Notes: generated by a model not told the origin, from the sequence alone. A stretch of DNA of 56,873 nucleotides from Siccirubricoccus soli (GCF_024178315.1 NZ_JAMZIK010000103.1:1-56873); one strand, 5' to 3'; positions 24,290 to 33,988 are shown, counted from the first letter of the stretch. Program-made: numbers and translations.

Positions 24290-25366
24290 ATGCAGCGGGT
24301 CGCGGTGGTGCTGTTCAATCTCGGGGGGCCGGACTCGCCGGAGGCGATCCAACCCTTCCTCGAGAACCTCTTCACCGACCCGGCCATCCTCCGCGTGCCG
24401 GGCTTCCTCCGCCCCTGGCTCGGCCGCTTCATCGCCCGGCGCCGCACCCGCGCCGCCACCGAGAACTACGCCATCCTCGGCGGCCGCTCCCCGCTGCTGG
24501 ACATCACGGAACGCCAGGCGAGGGCGCTGGAGGCGGCCCTGGAAGGGCAGGAAGCGGCGTATCGCTGCTTCATCGCCATGCGCTACTGGCACCCCTTCGC
24601 CGAGGCGGCGGCGCGGGAGGTGGCGGCCTGGCGCCCGGACCAGGTGCTGCTGCTGCCGCTCTACCCGCAATACTCCACCACCACCACCGGCAGCAGCGTG
24701 CTGGACTGGCAGCAGGCCGCGCGGCAGGCGGGGCTGGATGTCCCGACCACCACGCTCTGCTGCTACCACTCCCACCCCGGCTTCGTGGCGGCCACCGCGG
24801 CCCCGCTCCGCCGCACCTATGAGGAAGCCAGGGCGAAGCTGCCGGCGGGGGTGACGCTGCGGGTCCTCTTCTCCGCCCATGGCCTGCCGGAGAGCATCGT
24901 GAAGGCGGGCGACCCCTATCAATGGCAGGTGGAGCGGAGCGTCGCGGCAGTGGTGGAGCAGCTCGGCATCCCCGGGCTGGACCACGGCATCTGCTACCAG
25001 TCCCGCGTCACGCCGCAGAAATGGATCGGGCCGAGCACGGAGCAGGCGCTGGAACAGGCCGCGCGGGACAAGGTGGCGGTGCTGGTCTGCCCCATCGCCT
25101 TCGTCTCGGAGCATTCCGAGACCCTGGTGGAGCTGGATGTGGAGTACCGGGAACTGGCGGAGAAGCTGCACATCCCCGGCTATTTCCGGGCGCCGACGCA
25201 GAATGACGATCCCGGCTTCATTGCCGCGCTGCGCGACCTGGTGCTGGGCGCGATGGGCAGCGGCCGGGCGCTCGCCAGCTTCGCCGGCGGGCGGCAATGC
25301 CCGAAGCCCTGCACTGACTGCCCGCATGCCAGGACTGCCCAGCCGGCCCGGCAGGTGGCGGCGTGA
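24290..25366 (+). CDS. hemH: Ferrochelatase HemH
   Basis: Inserts Fe2+ into protoporphyrin IX, the last step of haem synthesis. About 358 residues, usual length. Motifs: VVLFNLGGPDSPEAI at the N-terminus, GRSPLLDITERQA, LYPQYSTTTTGS, the catalytic-His segment VLFSAHGLPESIV, and the ferrochelatase Glu/His cluster ICPIAF-type VCPIAFVSEHSETLVELD. The C-terminus has QCPKPCTDCPHA, three Cys resembling the [2Fe-2S] ligands of some alphaproteobacterial and animal ferrochelatases. GGGAG lies 7 bases before the ATG at 24290; an ATG at 24284 is the alternative. A HAD gene overlaps its stop. Confidence 0.95.
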   Translation: MQRVAVVLFNLGGPDSPEAIQPFLENLFTDPAILRVPGFLRPWLGRFIARRRTRAATENYAILGGRSPLLDITERQARALEAALEGQEAAYRCFIAMRYWHPFAEAAAREVAAWRPDQVLLLPLYPQYSTTTTGSSVLDWQQAARQAGLDVPTTTLCCYHSHPGFVAATAAPLRRTYEEARAKLPAGVTLRVLFSAHGLPESIVKAGDPYQWQVERSVAAVVEQLGIPGLDHGICYQSRVTPQKWIGPSTEQALEQAARDKVAVLVCPIAFVSEHSETLVELDVEYRELAEKLHIPGYFRAPTQNDDPGFIAALRDLVLGAMGSGRALASFAGGRQCPKPCTDCPHARTAQPARQVAA

Positions 25367-26019
25367 GGCGTCCTCCGGCCGCCGTGCTGTTCGATTGCGA
25401 CGGCGTGCTGGCGGATAGCGAGGGGCTTTCCAGCCGCGTGGTGGCTGAGGCCCTGGCCGAGCGCGGCTGGCGCATCTCCCCGGCGGAATGCCAGGAGGTG
25501 TTCCTTGGCATGTCCATCACCGCCATGCTGCCGGTGATCGAGGCGCGGGTTGGCCCCCTGCCGGAGGGCTGGACGCTTGGGATCGCGCAGCGGATCAGCC
25601 AGGCGGTCGAATCCTCGCTGGAGCCGATCCCGGGCGCCCTGGCGGCTGTCGCCGCGGTGGCGGAAGCGGGCCTGCCTATGGCGGTCGCCTCCAACTCCAC
25701 CGCCGCGGAGCTGCGGGTGAAGCTCATCCGGCTGGGGCTGGCCGAGGCGTTCGGCCCGCGCGTCTTCAGTTTCGAGGACGTGCCCCGCCCCAAGCCGGCG
25801 CCCGACATCTACCTGGCCGCCGCCGCGTCCTGCGGCGCCGCGCCCGAGGCGTGCGTGGTGGTGGAGGACAGTCTGCTCGGCGCCCGCGCCGGCATCGCCG
25901 CCGGCTGCCGCGTGCTGGGCTTCGCGCGCGAGACCGATGCCGGCGTCCTGGCCGCGGTCGGGGCCGAGCCCTTCCGCGACATGGCGGAACTGGCCGGCCT
26001 GCTTGGCCTTGAGCCGTGA
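25363..26019 (+). CDS. HAD-superfamily phosphatase (PGMB/Gph-like subclass)
   Basis: 218-residue soluble hydrolase. The HAD motifs are complete: motif I LFDCDGVLADSEG with nucleophile Asp, motif II VASNS, motif III Lys in RPKPAPDIYL, motif IV VVEDSLLGARAG. The helical cap inserted after motif I (residues about 15-85) places it in the beta-phosphoglucomutase/phosphoglycolate phosphatase subclass. Substrate unknown. Its GTG start overlaps the hemH stop (GTGA), so it is translationally coupled to hemH. Confidence 0.85.
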   Translation: MRRPPAAVLFDCDGVLADSEGLSSRVVAEALAERGWRISPAECQEVFLGMSITAMLPVIEARVGPLPEGWTLGIAQRISQAVESSLEPIPGALAAVAAVAEAGLPMAVASNSTAAELRVKLIRLGLAEAFGPRVFSFEDVPRPKPAPDIYLAAAASCGAAPEACVVVEDSLLGARAGIAAGCRVLGFARETDAGVLAAVGAEPFRDMAELAGLLGLEP

Positions 26020-26047
26020 TGCTGCCATGGGACGGCGGTTGCGATGC

Positions 26048-26111
26048 ATGGTTTCCAAAGGCCCTTCGGCCTCTGGTGGGGTGGTCCGGGAGGGGCAAGG
26101 CCCCTCCCGGG
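26048..26111 (+). repeat. Double-hairpin repeat (copy c)
   Basis: Same family as copies at 20912, 24149 and 56027: GGTTTCCAAAGGCCCTTCGG start, then GGAGGGGC-AAG-GCCCCTCC. It lies between the HAD gene and the MORN gene on the same strand and may terminate the hemH-HAD transcript. Confidence 0.75.
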
Positions 26112-26130
26112 ATGGTGTTGGGAGAGGCTG

Positions 26131-26706
26131 ATGCGCCCTTGTGTCCTTCTGCTGGTTGCGGCGCTGCTCGCCGCCTTCGCGGACCCACCGCCGGAGGAGC
26201 GCGTCGTCCCTGGCGGCCGCTCCGGCTGGGCCACGGACGGGGCGGGCGGCTGCTGGCTTTGGGTCGGGGGCTTGCCGGGCGGCGCCAGCGACATCCGCGC
26301 CAGCTGGTCCGGCCCCTGCCCCTCGGGCCCCGCCGAGGGCACCGGCCGGTCCCTCATCACCTGGCGGGTCGGCGGCCAGGACCGTTCCATGGCCTATGAG
26401 GGCCCGCTGGTGCACGGCAAGGCCGAGGGGCGTGGCAAGCTCAACCACTATGAAGGCGGGGAGCTGACGGTGGTGGAGGAGGGCGAGTACCGCAACGACC
26501 ATCTGGTCGAGGGCAGGCTGGAGATCCAGCGCCAGGGCCTGACCTATGAGGGCCGGATGCGCGCCGGCCATCCGCATGGCCAGGGTAGGTTGACCCTGCG
26601 CGGCCAGGTCTTCGAGGGCGAGTGGGAGAATGGCTGCCTGCCCTTCCGCGGCGCCTGGGTGGCCTTCACCCGCCCCGCCGCGAGCTGCCAGGGGCAGGAC
26701 ACGTGA
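26131..26706 (+). CDS. Secreted MORN-repeat protein
   Basis: 191 residues. The ATG at 26131, with GGAGAGG 4 bases upstream, begins a hydrophobic signal sequence (MRPCVLLLVAALLAAFA). The C-terminal half has MORN-like units of the Y/F-x-G-x2-x2-G pattern: YEGPLVHGKAEGRGKL, EGEYRNDHLVEGRL, YEGRMRAGHPHGQGRL, FEGEWENGCLPFRG. MORN repeats mediate binding to lipids or partners; the role of this protein is unknown. Its end overlaps hemJ by 4 bases, so it is cotranscribed with it. Confidence 0.72.
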   Translation: MRPCVLLLVAALLAAFADPPPEERVVPGGRSGWATDGAGGCWLWVGGLPGGASDIRASWSGPCPSGPAEGTGRSLITWRVGGQDRSMAYEGPLVHGKAEGRGKLNHYEGGELTVVEEGEYRNDHLVEGRLEIQRQGLTYEGRMRAGHPHGQGRLTLRGQVFEGEWENGCLPFRGAWVAFTRPAASCQGQDT

Positions 26707-27155
26707 CCATCGACTGGCTGGCGCCCGCCTACCCCTGGGTGAAGGCGGCGCACCTCATCGCCGTCATCGCCTGGATGGCCGGCCTGCTCTACCTGCCGCG
26801 GCTCTTCGTGAACCATTACCGCGCCGCCCCCGGCTCGGCGGAGGCGGCGATGCTGGAGGGGATGGAGCGCCGCCTGCTGCGCGCCATCATGAACCCCGCC
26901 ATGATCGCCGTCTGGCTGCTGGGGCTGACCCTGGTGCTGACGCCGGGCGTGCTGGATTGGCGGGCCGGCTGGTGGCACACCAAGCTGCTCTGCGTGCTGC
27001 TGATGACCGGCTTCCACCACCATCTCAGCGCCAACCGCAAGCGCCTGGCGCGGGAGGAGCGGCGGCATTCCGAACGCTATTGGCGGGTGGCGAATGAGGT
27101 GCCGACCCTGCTGATGATCGTCATCGTCGTCATGGTGATCGTCAAACCCTTCTGA
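26703..27155 (+). CDS. hemJ: Protoporphyrinogen IX oxidase HemJ
   Basis: 150-residue inner-membrane protein of the HemJ (UPF0093) family, which oxidises protoporphyrinogen IX in many alphaproteobacteria. Four hydrophobic segments; family motifs include KAAHLIAVIAWMAGLLYLPR with the conserved His, WWHTKLLCVLLMTGFHHH with Lys and His, and the C-terminal RVANEVPTLLMI. The GTG at 26703 overlaps the MORN stop and is preferred because the membrane helix begins directly after WLAPAYPWV. It lies upstream of rho, a common alphaproteobacterial order, and in the same block as hemH, the next step of haem synthesis. Confidence 0.92.
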   Translation: MTIDWLAPAYPWVKAAHLIAVIAWMAGLLYLPRLFVNHYRAAPGSAEAAMLEGMERRLLRAIMNPAMIAVWLLGLTLVLTPGVLDWRAGWWHTKLLCVLLMTGFHHHLSANRKRLAREERRHSERYWRVANEVPTLLMIVIVVMVIVKPF

Positions 27156-27580
27156 GGAATGCCCCGCAACGCCGCCGCACGGCCTGGGCGGGACCCCGGC
27201 GGCGCCGGATTGTCCGAGGCCTCGCACACCCTCCGCGCCCAGGCCGCGGGAGGACGGGTGGGCCCGGCAGGCGGCGGGCACTTCCAGCCCCTGTTGTGCC
27301 GCGGTCTTGACACGACACATGAAGATCGCCAGTTGACGTGGGGCGGGGCGATCCCTAGGTTCGCGCCGCTCACGGGCCTGCCGGCGTCCTCCGCCGCGCC
27401 GGCTCACCTCCCTCCCTCCTCCTCGGGACATTCGTCCTCCCCAGCTCCGGCCGTGCCCCGTCAGGGATGGGTCCGAGTCAAGGCTCAGGCGAAACGGCCG
27501 GGGGAGCCCGCGAGTCCTTCGCGCGGCACCCGGCTCCTTCGGGACGGTCCCGGTCCCCTCGCATCCGGACGCAGTGCGCC
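27156..27580 (+). promoter_or_regulatory. rho promoter and long leader
   Basis: 425 bases without a convincing gene. A promoter-like pair TTGACG (27333-27338) and TAGGTT (27356-27361) has a 17-base spacer. It is followed by a C/T-rich, G-poor stretch around 27395-27445 (CACCTCCCTCCCTCCTCCTC), the kind of unstructured RNA Rho itself binds (rut). Autogenous control of rho through its leader is known in other bacteria; here it is inferred. Confidence 0.5.
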
Positions 27581-28852
<1,272 letters not shown>

Positions 28853-28855
<3 letters not shown>

Positions 28856-29019
28856 AGCAGATCGCCGTAGGGGGGTATCGCCCGAAGGCGTGAATCTGCT
28901 CTGCAAACAAAGGCTTAGAGCGTGCTGCGGTCGCTTGCGCTCACGCAGCATGCTCCAGGCCGTTGTTTTGCGAGCATCTTCACGCGTTCAGATGATTCCA
29001 TCTGAACGCGATCTGCTCT
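28853..29019 (+). repeat. TAGAGC-type palindromic repeat, two modules
   Basis: Module 1 (28853-about 28915): AGAGCAGAT pairs with ATCTGCTCT about 30 bases on, with an inner CGCC/GGCG stem; nearly the same as 9872-9934. Module 2 (28916-29019): a GC stem around GCTTGCGCTCACGC, a TTGTTTTG tail, and then TTCAGATG-ATTC-CATCTGAA; it closely matches 45926-46030. The first TAG ends rho. Confidence 0.85.
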
Positions 29020-29086
29020 GATCCATTCCCCAGGACGTTGCTGCGCAACGCCGTGGAGCCCGGAGTCCCTCTGGGATCGGTGCCTC

Positions 29087-29120
29087 GCACAGCCTGCCGC
29101 GGCAAAGCCGCGGCAGGGCA
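29087..29120. repeat. 34-bp repeat with perfect 10-bp stem
   Basis: Contains CTGCCGCGGC-AAA-GCCGCGGCAG. The full 34 bases recur without mismatch, as reverse complement, at 48278-48311. The rest of 29020-29188 carries no recognisable gene. The repeat lies 3' of the minus-strand HExxH gene and 3' of rho, so it may serve as a bidirectional terminator. Confidence 0.75.
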
Positions 29121-29188
29121 ACGGGCGGTGGCACATCTGGCGGGGCGCGAAAGGCCCGGCTTGAGCGGAGCGCCCGGCCCGGTGCGCC

Positions 29189-29872
29189 CTACCCCGCGAC
29201 CCGCAGCTCCTCCCGCAGCCGCTGCTGGTCCCCGGGGCAGATCCGTGCCAAGCGCTGATACTCGGCCTCGGTGTCGATCCGCCGGTGTTCCGCCTCGCGC
29301 GCCCGGCGCATGGCGGCGAGGGAGGGCTCCAGCGCCCGCCGCAGCCCCTGCTGCAACGCGTCCATCGCCTCCTCCAGCGTCTGGCCCCGCCCTTCGGCCC
29401 GGGCCGCCCAGGCGGTTGCCGCACCGCGCGCCTTCTCCGCCGCCACCCGCAGGCTGCGGCGGTTCACCGCCACATGCCGGCGTTCATGCGCCAGCACCTC
29501 GCGGTACAGGCAGCCTCCCTCCGGCAGCTCCCGCGCGATCCGCACCAGATGCTCGGTCTGCACCAGGGTCAGGGCGATGCGCGCCGGCACGACGCAGACC
29601 TGCCCCGCCCCCTCCCGGTAGCGCGTCTCTATCTCGCTCTGCCACTCGACGCGGGAGGTGGTGAGGCCAAGATGCCGCAGCGTCTCCCGCTGCTGCTGCC
29701 CGCTCTCGGCATGCAGGGCGGCGATGTCCAGCTCATGCCCCAGCACCGGCTCGGGGTCCACCACCGCCAGGGTCAGCCGCGGCGTGACGCGCGGGCAGAG
29801 CTGCGCCAGCGCCGTCCCCGGCCCCAGCACCAGCCCGAGCAGCGCGAGAAGAACGGCCCGTCTTATAGCCAT
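29189..29872 (-). CDS. Exported protein with HExxH motif (DUF922-like)
   Basis: 227 residues. A signal peptide (AIRRAVLLALLGLVLGPGTALAQ) is followed by a mature protein with four or more Cys, and CLYREVLAHERRHVAVNRR near residue 140, where HERRH fits the zincin HExxH pattern. The C-terminal half is helical and charged (LEEAMDALQQGLRRALEPS). The Cys just before the HExxH helix recalls DUF922 predicted secreted metalloproteases; peptidase activity is not shown. The ATG at 29872 overlaps the end of corA by 10 bases, so it is translated after corA. Confidence 0.65.
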   Translation of the reverse strand: MAIRRAVLLALLGLVLGPGTALAQLCPRVTPRLTLAVVDPEPVLGHELDIAALHAESGQQQRETLRHLGLTTSRVEWQSEIETRYREGAGQVCVVPARIALTLVQTEHLVRIARELPEGGCLYREVLAHERRHVAVNRRSLRVAAEKARGAATAWAARAEGRGQTLEEAMDALQQGLRRALEPSLAAMRRAREAEHRRIDTEAEYQRLARICPGDQQRLREELRVAG

Positions 29873-30849
29873 CCCTTCCGCTTGAAATAGAGCACGGGCA
29901 CCACCGCCGAGATCACCATCATGATCAGCGCCATCGGGTAGCCCTCGACCCATTTCAGCTCCGGCATGTACTCGAAATTCATGCCGTAGATGCTGGCGAT
30001 GAGGGTGGGCGGCATCAGCGCCACGCTGGCCACGGTGAAGGTCTTGATGATCGCATTCTGCTCGACATTGATGATGCCGAGCACGGCATCCAACAGGAAA
30101 TTCGCCTTGCTGTTGAGGAAATTCGCGTGCTCGACCAGGGAGCGCACATCCCGCACCAGGGATTTGATCAGCGCCTGGTTCTCCTTCCGCACCGCCGTCG
30201 CCTTCTCCGCCCCCACGAAGGTGAGGATGCGGGAGAGGCCGAGCAGCGTCTCATTCGCCCGCGTCGTCACCTCCCCCACTTGGCCGAGGGTGATGAGGGC
30301 GCCCTTCAGGTCGGCATCCTTGGTGGTGGCCTTCACCTGGGCGCGGGCGGTACGGAAGGCCGCCTGGCTGGCGCGGTCCATATCGGCGCCGACCCGTTCC
30401 AGGATATCCGCCAGCCGGTCCACCACCTGCTCGAACAGGTGGAACATCACCGCATCCGGCGTGCCGAGCAGCGTCGCCGGGGAGCGCTGGCAGCGGGCGC
30501 TGAACACCGCGAAGGCCTTGGGCGTGGCGTAGCGCACCGTGACCAGATGCGCGTTGCCCAGCACGAAGGTGATGGCGGTGGAGCCCAGCTCCCCGCCCTC
30601 CACCCCATAGAGGAAGGGGGCGGTGAGGAAGAGCGCGTCGTCTTCCTTGTAGAGGCGGGAGGAGCTCTCGATCTCCTGCATCTCTTCCCGCGTCGGGATT
30701 TCCAGCCGCAGCGCGGACTGGACCAGGCGTTCCTCCTCCGGCGTCGGGGTCAGCAGGTCGATCCAGATGGCCTGGCGCAGCGCCGCTTCGTCCTGGGCGC
30801 CATCGCGCACCATCAGGTGCCCGGCTTCGAGGGTGTAGGTGGTCAACAT
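29863..30849 (-). CDS. corA: CorA-family magnesium/cobalt transporter
   Basis: 328-residue divalent-cation channel. The N-terminal cytoplasmic funnel domain is followed by a long coiled helix and two C-terminal membrane helices. The diagnostic pore motif is in IASIYGMNFEYMPE (GMN, then the MPEL-type loop), followed by the last helix and a basic tail YFKRKGWL. Mg2+ is the most likely substrate. The ATG at 30849 is chosen because GGGAG lies 6 bases upstream; an ATG two codons earlier would be too close to it. The following HExxH gene overlaps its end. Confidence 0.93.
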   Translation of the reverse strand: MLTTYTLEAGHLMVRDGAQDEAALRQAIWIDLLTPTPEEERLVQSALRLEIPTREEMQEIESSSRLYKEDDALFLTAPFLYGVEGGELGSTAITFVLGNAHLVTVRYATPKAFAVFSARCQRSPATLLGTPDAVMFHLFEQVVDRLADILERVGADMDRASQAAFRTARAQVKATTKDADLKGALITLGQVGEVTTRANETLLGLSRILTFVGAEKATAVRKENQALIKSLVRDVRSLVEHANFLNSKANFLLDAVLGIINVEQNAIIKTFTVASVALMPPTLIASIYGMNFEYMPELKWVEGYPMALIMMVISAVVPVLYFKRKGWL

Positions 30850-31076
30850 GCGCATCTCCCGGCCGGTACGGGGCAGGCGGCTTCTAAAACAGATTGCGGC
30901 GGAGCGCGAGCCGCCCCGGGCGGGACTCCCCACCACGAACACGCGGGCAGCCGGCCCGGCACTGGCTGGCCGCCGCGCCTGTAGCTTTCCCGCTGCCATC
31001 TGTCACCCGTGGCCGCCGGATGCGCGGCGCCCGCGAATGAAGGCAGGGCCTGGGACGCCTTCTCCCCTGCCAGGGC

Positions 31077-31790
31077 CTAGCGGGGCGGGCTCCCCGCCGG
31101 CAGGCCGAATCGTCGCGCCACTTCCGGAAAATCCACCGCTTCCGGGTGCCGCCCCGCGGGCTGCGTCCCATCTGCCGCCCGCACGAGCTGACAGGTCTGC
31201 AGCCCGGCGGCCCTGGCCGCATCCAGCTCCTCCGCCACGTCGGAGAGAAACAGCATCTCCGCCGGCGCCGTCCGCAACTCGGCGGCGATGGCGGCGTAGC
31301 TCGCCGCCTCGCGCTTCGCGCCGATCCGCGTGTCGAAGAAGCCGGAGAGCAGCGGGGTCAGGTCCCCTGCCTCGGAATGCCCGAACAGGTCCCGCTGCGC
31401 GGCGACCGAGCCGGAGGAATAGATCGCCAGCCGCACCCCGCCCGCCGCCCAGGCGCGCAGGCAGGCGGCGACATCCGGCCAGAGATGCCCCTGCAGCCGG
31501 CCATCCGCATAGCCCTGGTGCCAGATCAGCCCCTGCAGCGCCTTCAGCGGCGTCACCTTGGCGTCCGCCGCCATCCAGGCCCGCAACGCCTCCGCCGGCT
31601 GCTGCCCGGGCGCCAGCGCGCGCACCTCGGCGAGGATCGCCTGCACCTCCGGCCGCTCGCCATGCGCGGCGAGGAACCCCTCCAGCGCCGTCTCGGCGAA
31701 GGGAAACAGCCGATCCTTCACGAAGGCGATGCTGGTCGTGGTGCCTTCGATATCCATCAGCACGACCTTGACGGCGCCGGCCCGGCTCAC
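31077..31790 (-). CDS. mtnC: Acireductone synthase (enolase-phosphatase) MtnC
   Basis: HAD enzyme of methionine salvage that enolises and dephosphorylates 2,3-diketo-5-methylthiopentyl-1-phosphate to acireductone. 237 residues. Motifs: VKVVLMDIEGTTTSIAFVKD (nucleophile Asp, typical for MtnC), RLAIYSSGSVAAQRDLF, IGAKREAASYAAIAAE with motif III Lys, and FLSDVAEELDAARAAG. The GTG at 31790 with AGGAG upstream is preferred; the in-frame extension to 31838 has no clear start signal. It follows mtnD by 66 bases on the same strand. Confidence 0.93.
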   Translation of the reverse strand: MSRAGAVKVVLMDIEGTTTSIAFVKDRLFPFAETALEGFLAAHGERPEVQAILAEVRALAPGQQPAEALRAWMAADAKVTPLKALQGLIWHQGYADGRLQGHLWPDVAACLRAWAAGGVRLAIYSSGSVAAQRDLFGHSEAGDLTPLLSGFFDTRIGAKREAASYAAIAAELRTAPAEMLFLSDVAEELDAARAAGLQTCQLVRAADGTQPAGRHPEAVDFPEVARRFGLPAGSPPR

Positions 31791-31856
31791 GTCCCGCTCC
31801 TCGCCGGCGCTGCGGCGCTCCGCGACCGGGCCCGGCACGGCGTCACGGCCAAGGCC

Positions 31857-32393
31857 TCAGGCCACAACGGGGAAGCGCTGCGCCATGTCCGTGCCGGTGA
31901 ACTGCGCCACCCAGCCGGCGGGGTCGGTGAAGACCCTGAGCGCGGTGAAATAGGGCTTCTCGCCGGCATCGAACCAGTGGCGGGTGCCGGCCGGCACGCT
32001 CAGCAGGTCGCCCTGCTCGCAATGCGCATCCCACACCTTGCCGTCCACATGCAGGACGAAATCGCCGCTGCCGCGGACGAAGAAGCGCACCTCGTCCTCG
32101 GCGTGGATGTGTTCGTTGAGGAATTTCTCGCGCATCGCCGCGGCCTGCGGGTGGTCCGGCGTCAGGCTCACCACATCGGCGGAGCCCGCGCCGGTCTCGC
32201 CCATCAGCTTGTCGAGCCAGGGGCGGTAGGCGGCGAGGATGGCGTCGTTGTCGGCCCCCTCCGGCACCGCCACGCCCTCCCAGCGCTCGAAGCGCACGCC
32301 GATCTTGCCGAGCGCCTTGGCGATCTCGGCGGGGTCCTCGGTCCGGGTGATCTCGGCGCCGCTCGCGGCGTCCCACACGGTCAGACGGCTCAT
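31857..32393 (-). CDS. mtnD: Acireductone dioxygenase MtnD
   Basis: Cupin-fold metal enzyme (Fe or Ni) that cleaves acireductone with O2 to give the methionine keto acid precursor (Fe form). 178 residues, usual length. The ligands are visible in FLNEHIHAEDEVRFFV (His, His, Glu) and a fourth His in PAGTRHWFDAGEKPYF. It overlaps mtnB by 4 bases (ATGA) and is followed by mtnC, so the three form one operon for the lower half of methionine salvage. Confidence 0.95.
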   Translation of the reverse strand: MSRLTVWDAASGAEITRTEDPAEIAKALGKIGVRFERWEGVAVPEGADNDAILAAYRPWLDKLMGETGAGSADVVSLTPDHPQAAAMREKFLNEHIHAEDEVRFFVRGSGDFVLHVDGKVWDAHCEQGDLLSVPAGTRHWFDAGEKPYFTALRVFTDPAGWVAQFTGTDMAQRFPVVA

Positions 32394-33055
32394 CGTGCGA
32401 TCCTCCGTTGCTCCAGCTCGCAGGCCAGCATGAATTCCAGCGCCTCCAGCCGGGTCAGCGCGCCCGGCATGTCGGCGGCCCAGACATAGACGCCATGGCC
32501 GCGGATGACATAGCCCGGCACCACGCCGCCGGGTTGCCCCGCCGCCTCCCGCCAGCGCGCCTCGACGACGCCTTGCAGGCGGGGAATGTCCTGGTCGTTC
32601 GCCACCACCGGCAGGTCGATCGCCGCCTCATGCGTCGGCAGGCCGGGGAAGGCCTTCAGCAGCTCATACCCCGCCAGCCGGATGGCGTCGCCACTCACGC
32701 GGGACAGCACGGTGGCGGCGGGGGAGTGGCCATGCAGCACCGCGCCGGCCTCGGGGAAGCGGCGGTAGATGCCGCAATGCAGCCCGGTCTCGGCCGAGGC
32801 GCGATCCCCGGGTGTCAGCGGCCGCCCTTCGGCATCGACCAGGATGACGCCGGAGCTGTCCAGGAAGCCCTTATGCCCGCCGGAGCGGGTGATCGCGATC
32901 CCGGTCGCGGAGAGGCGGATGGAGATGTTGCCGGCGGTGGCCGGCACCCAGCCGAACCGGTCCATCCGCCGCCCGGCCGCGATGATCGCCTCGGTGGCGG
33001 CGGTCAGGCTCTCCGCCACGGCGCCCGGGCGTGCCCGGGCCAGCATCTCGGCCAT
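32390..33055 (-). CDS. mtnB: Methylthioribulose-1-phosphate dehydratase MtnB
   Basis: Class II aldolase-fold, Zn-dependent dehydratase of methionine salvage; 221 residues. The segment ATAGNISIRLS near residue 40 and the metal-binding HGHSPAATV (His-x-His), with a third His further on in VIRGHGVYVW, are the expected ligands; the Glu in DRASAETGLHCGIYR fits the catalytic region. First gene of the mtnB-mtnD-mtnC operon. No mtnA, mtnK/mtnP or aminotransferase is in the window, so the upper pathway must be encoded elsewhere. Confidence 0.93.
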   Translation of the reverse strand: MAEMLARARPGAVAESLTAATEAIIAAGRRMDRFGWVPATAGNISIRLSATGIAITRSGGHKGFLDSSGVILVDAEGRPLTPGDRASAETGLHCGIYRRFPEAGAVLHGHSPAATVLSRVSGDAIRLAGYELLKAFPGLPTHEAAIDLPVVANDQDIPRLQGVVEARWREAAGQPGGVVPGYVIRGHGVYVWAADMPGALTRLEALEFMLACELEQRRIAR

Positions 33056-33132
33056 GGCGGATCAGCGCCCCGGCGGTGGCAGGGCCCGATGCCCCGGGCC
33101 GCCCAGGGCCGCGGCGCACCGGGCCGGGTGCA

Positions 33133-33393
33133 TCAGGCGGCGGGCCGGCTGGTGGAGGCGTGGCTCTGGGCCTGCTGGCCGGCGGCCGGGCCCTGGATGC
33201 TGCCGGCCGGCGGCTGCGCCGCGGGCGGCGCGGATTCGGCCAGCGAGGCGTCATCCTCCTCCTTCATGTTCTTCTTGAAGGATTTGATGCCGGTGGCGAG
33301 GTCGCCCATCAGGGTGCTGATCTTGCCGCTGCCGAAGAGCAGCAGGACGACCAGCAGCACGATGAGCCAGTGCCAGATGCTGAAGGAACCCAT
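33133..33393 (-). CDS. tatA: Twin-arginine translocase subunit TatA
   Basis: 86-residue pore-forming Tat subunit. One N-terminal membrane helix ([20 protein letters not shown]) is followed by the amphipathic helix with [20 protein letters not shown] and KKNMKEEDD, and then a flexible Ala/Pro/Gln-rich tail. No tatB or tatC is adjacent, so the gene stands alone, as is common for TatA/E. Several exported proteins in the window have RR-containing signals (DsbA-like, SsuA-like) and may use it. Confidence 0.92.
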   Translation of the reverse strand: MGSFSIWHWLIVLLVVLLLFGSGKISTLMGDLATGIKSFKKNMKEEDDASLAESAPPAAQPPAGSIQGPAAGQQAQSHASTSRPAA

Positions 33394-33959
33394 GTGACGC
33401 CCCGATGAATCTTGTCTCTGTTGCCCGGCCGGCCCCCTGGCACAGCGGCTTCCCCTGCGGGCAGCCTCCCTGGCCAGCCATGGCCGCCGGGACAGTAGTG
33501 CCCCGGCCGGGCCGGCGCAAACAAGGAGATGGTCCGGGCGAGGGCCCGGCGCAACGGGGTAGGGGCGGAAAGCCGCCGCAGGGGCGGCGAAAGGCGCCGC
33601 GGTGCCGGCGGAAGCGTGACGGCGCCCGGGCGTTCGCGCCTGTGAGGCGCCGCGGCCGCGGATGACGGCGCCGTTCCGGCCGTGCACGGCGCTGGCCTGG
33701 CATGGCTCGCCGGCCGCTCCCCATGGGGTCGGCCGTGGCGCGGATCTGCCCTCGTCGCGGTGGAAATGCCGCCGTAAATACCATTTCTTAGCGTGAATTG
33801 ATCGGCGAATGGCGCCCCGGGACTGTGCCCGGCCTTTCGCGCGCTTTCGCCATTGCCATTCAGATGATTGTATTTGCAGGGAAAAATTGACAAGGCGCCG
33901 CCCCCTTTCCAGCCCGCCCTGCCGTCACCAAATCACGCTTGGGACCGATAAAACCGATA
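33394..33959. other. Intergenic region upstream of the sulfur operon
   Basis: About 570 bases without a convincing gene. The first 350 bases are GC-rich with open frames on both strands but no ribosome-binding site or protein-like composition. From about 33770 the composition becomes markedly more AT-rich (for example AAATACCATTTCTTAGCGTG and TGATTGTATTTGCAGGG), as expected for a regulatory region. A LysR-type regulator (CysB/Cbl-like) would be the expected controller; I cannot identify its site. Confidence 0.4.
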
Positions 33960-33988
33960 TTGACTCGTGCGATTGTTGGTAGTTGAAT
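33960..33988 (+). promoter_or_regulatory. Putative promoter of the sulfur operon
   Basis: TTGACT (33960-33965) and TTGAAT (33983-33988) are separated by 17 bases in the AT-rich stretch, facing the sulfur genes. Transcription would begin near 33995 and include the short leader ORF at 34036. This is a pattern match only. Confidence 0.45.

Noticed and set aside
33405-33665. Plus-strand 86-codon frame upstream of the sulfur operon
   Set aside because: Arg/Pro/Gly-rich, with no ribosome-binding site or recognisable segment.
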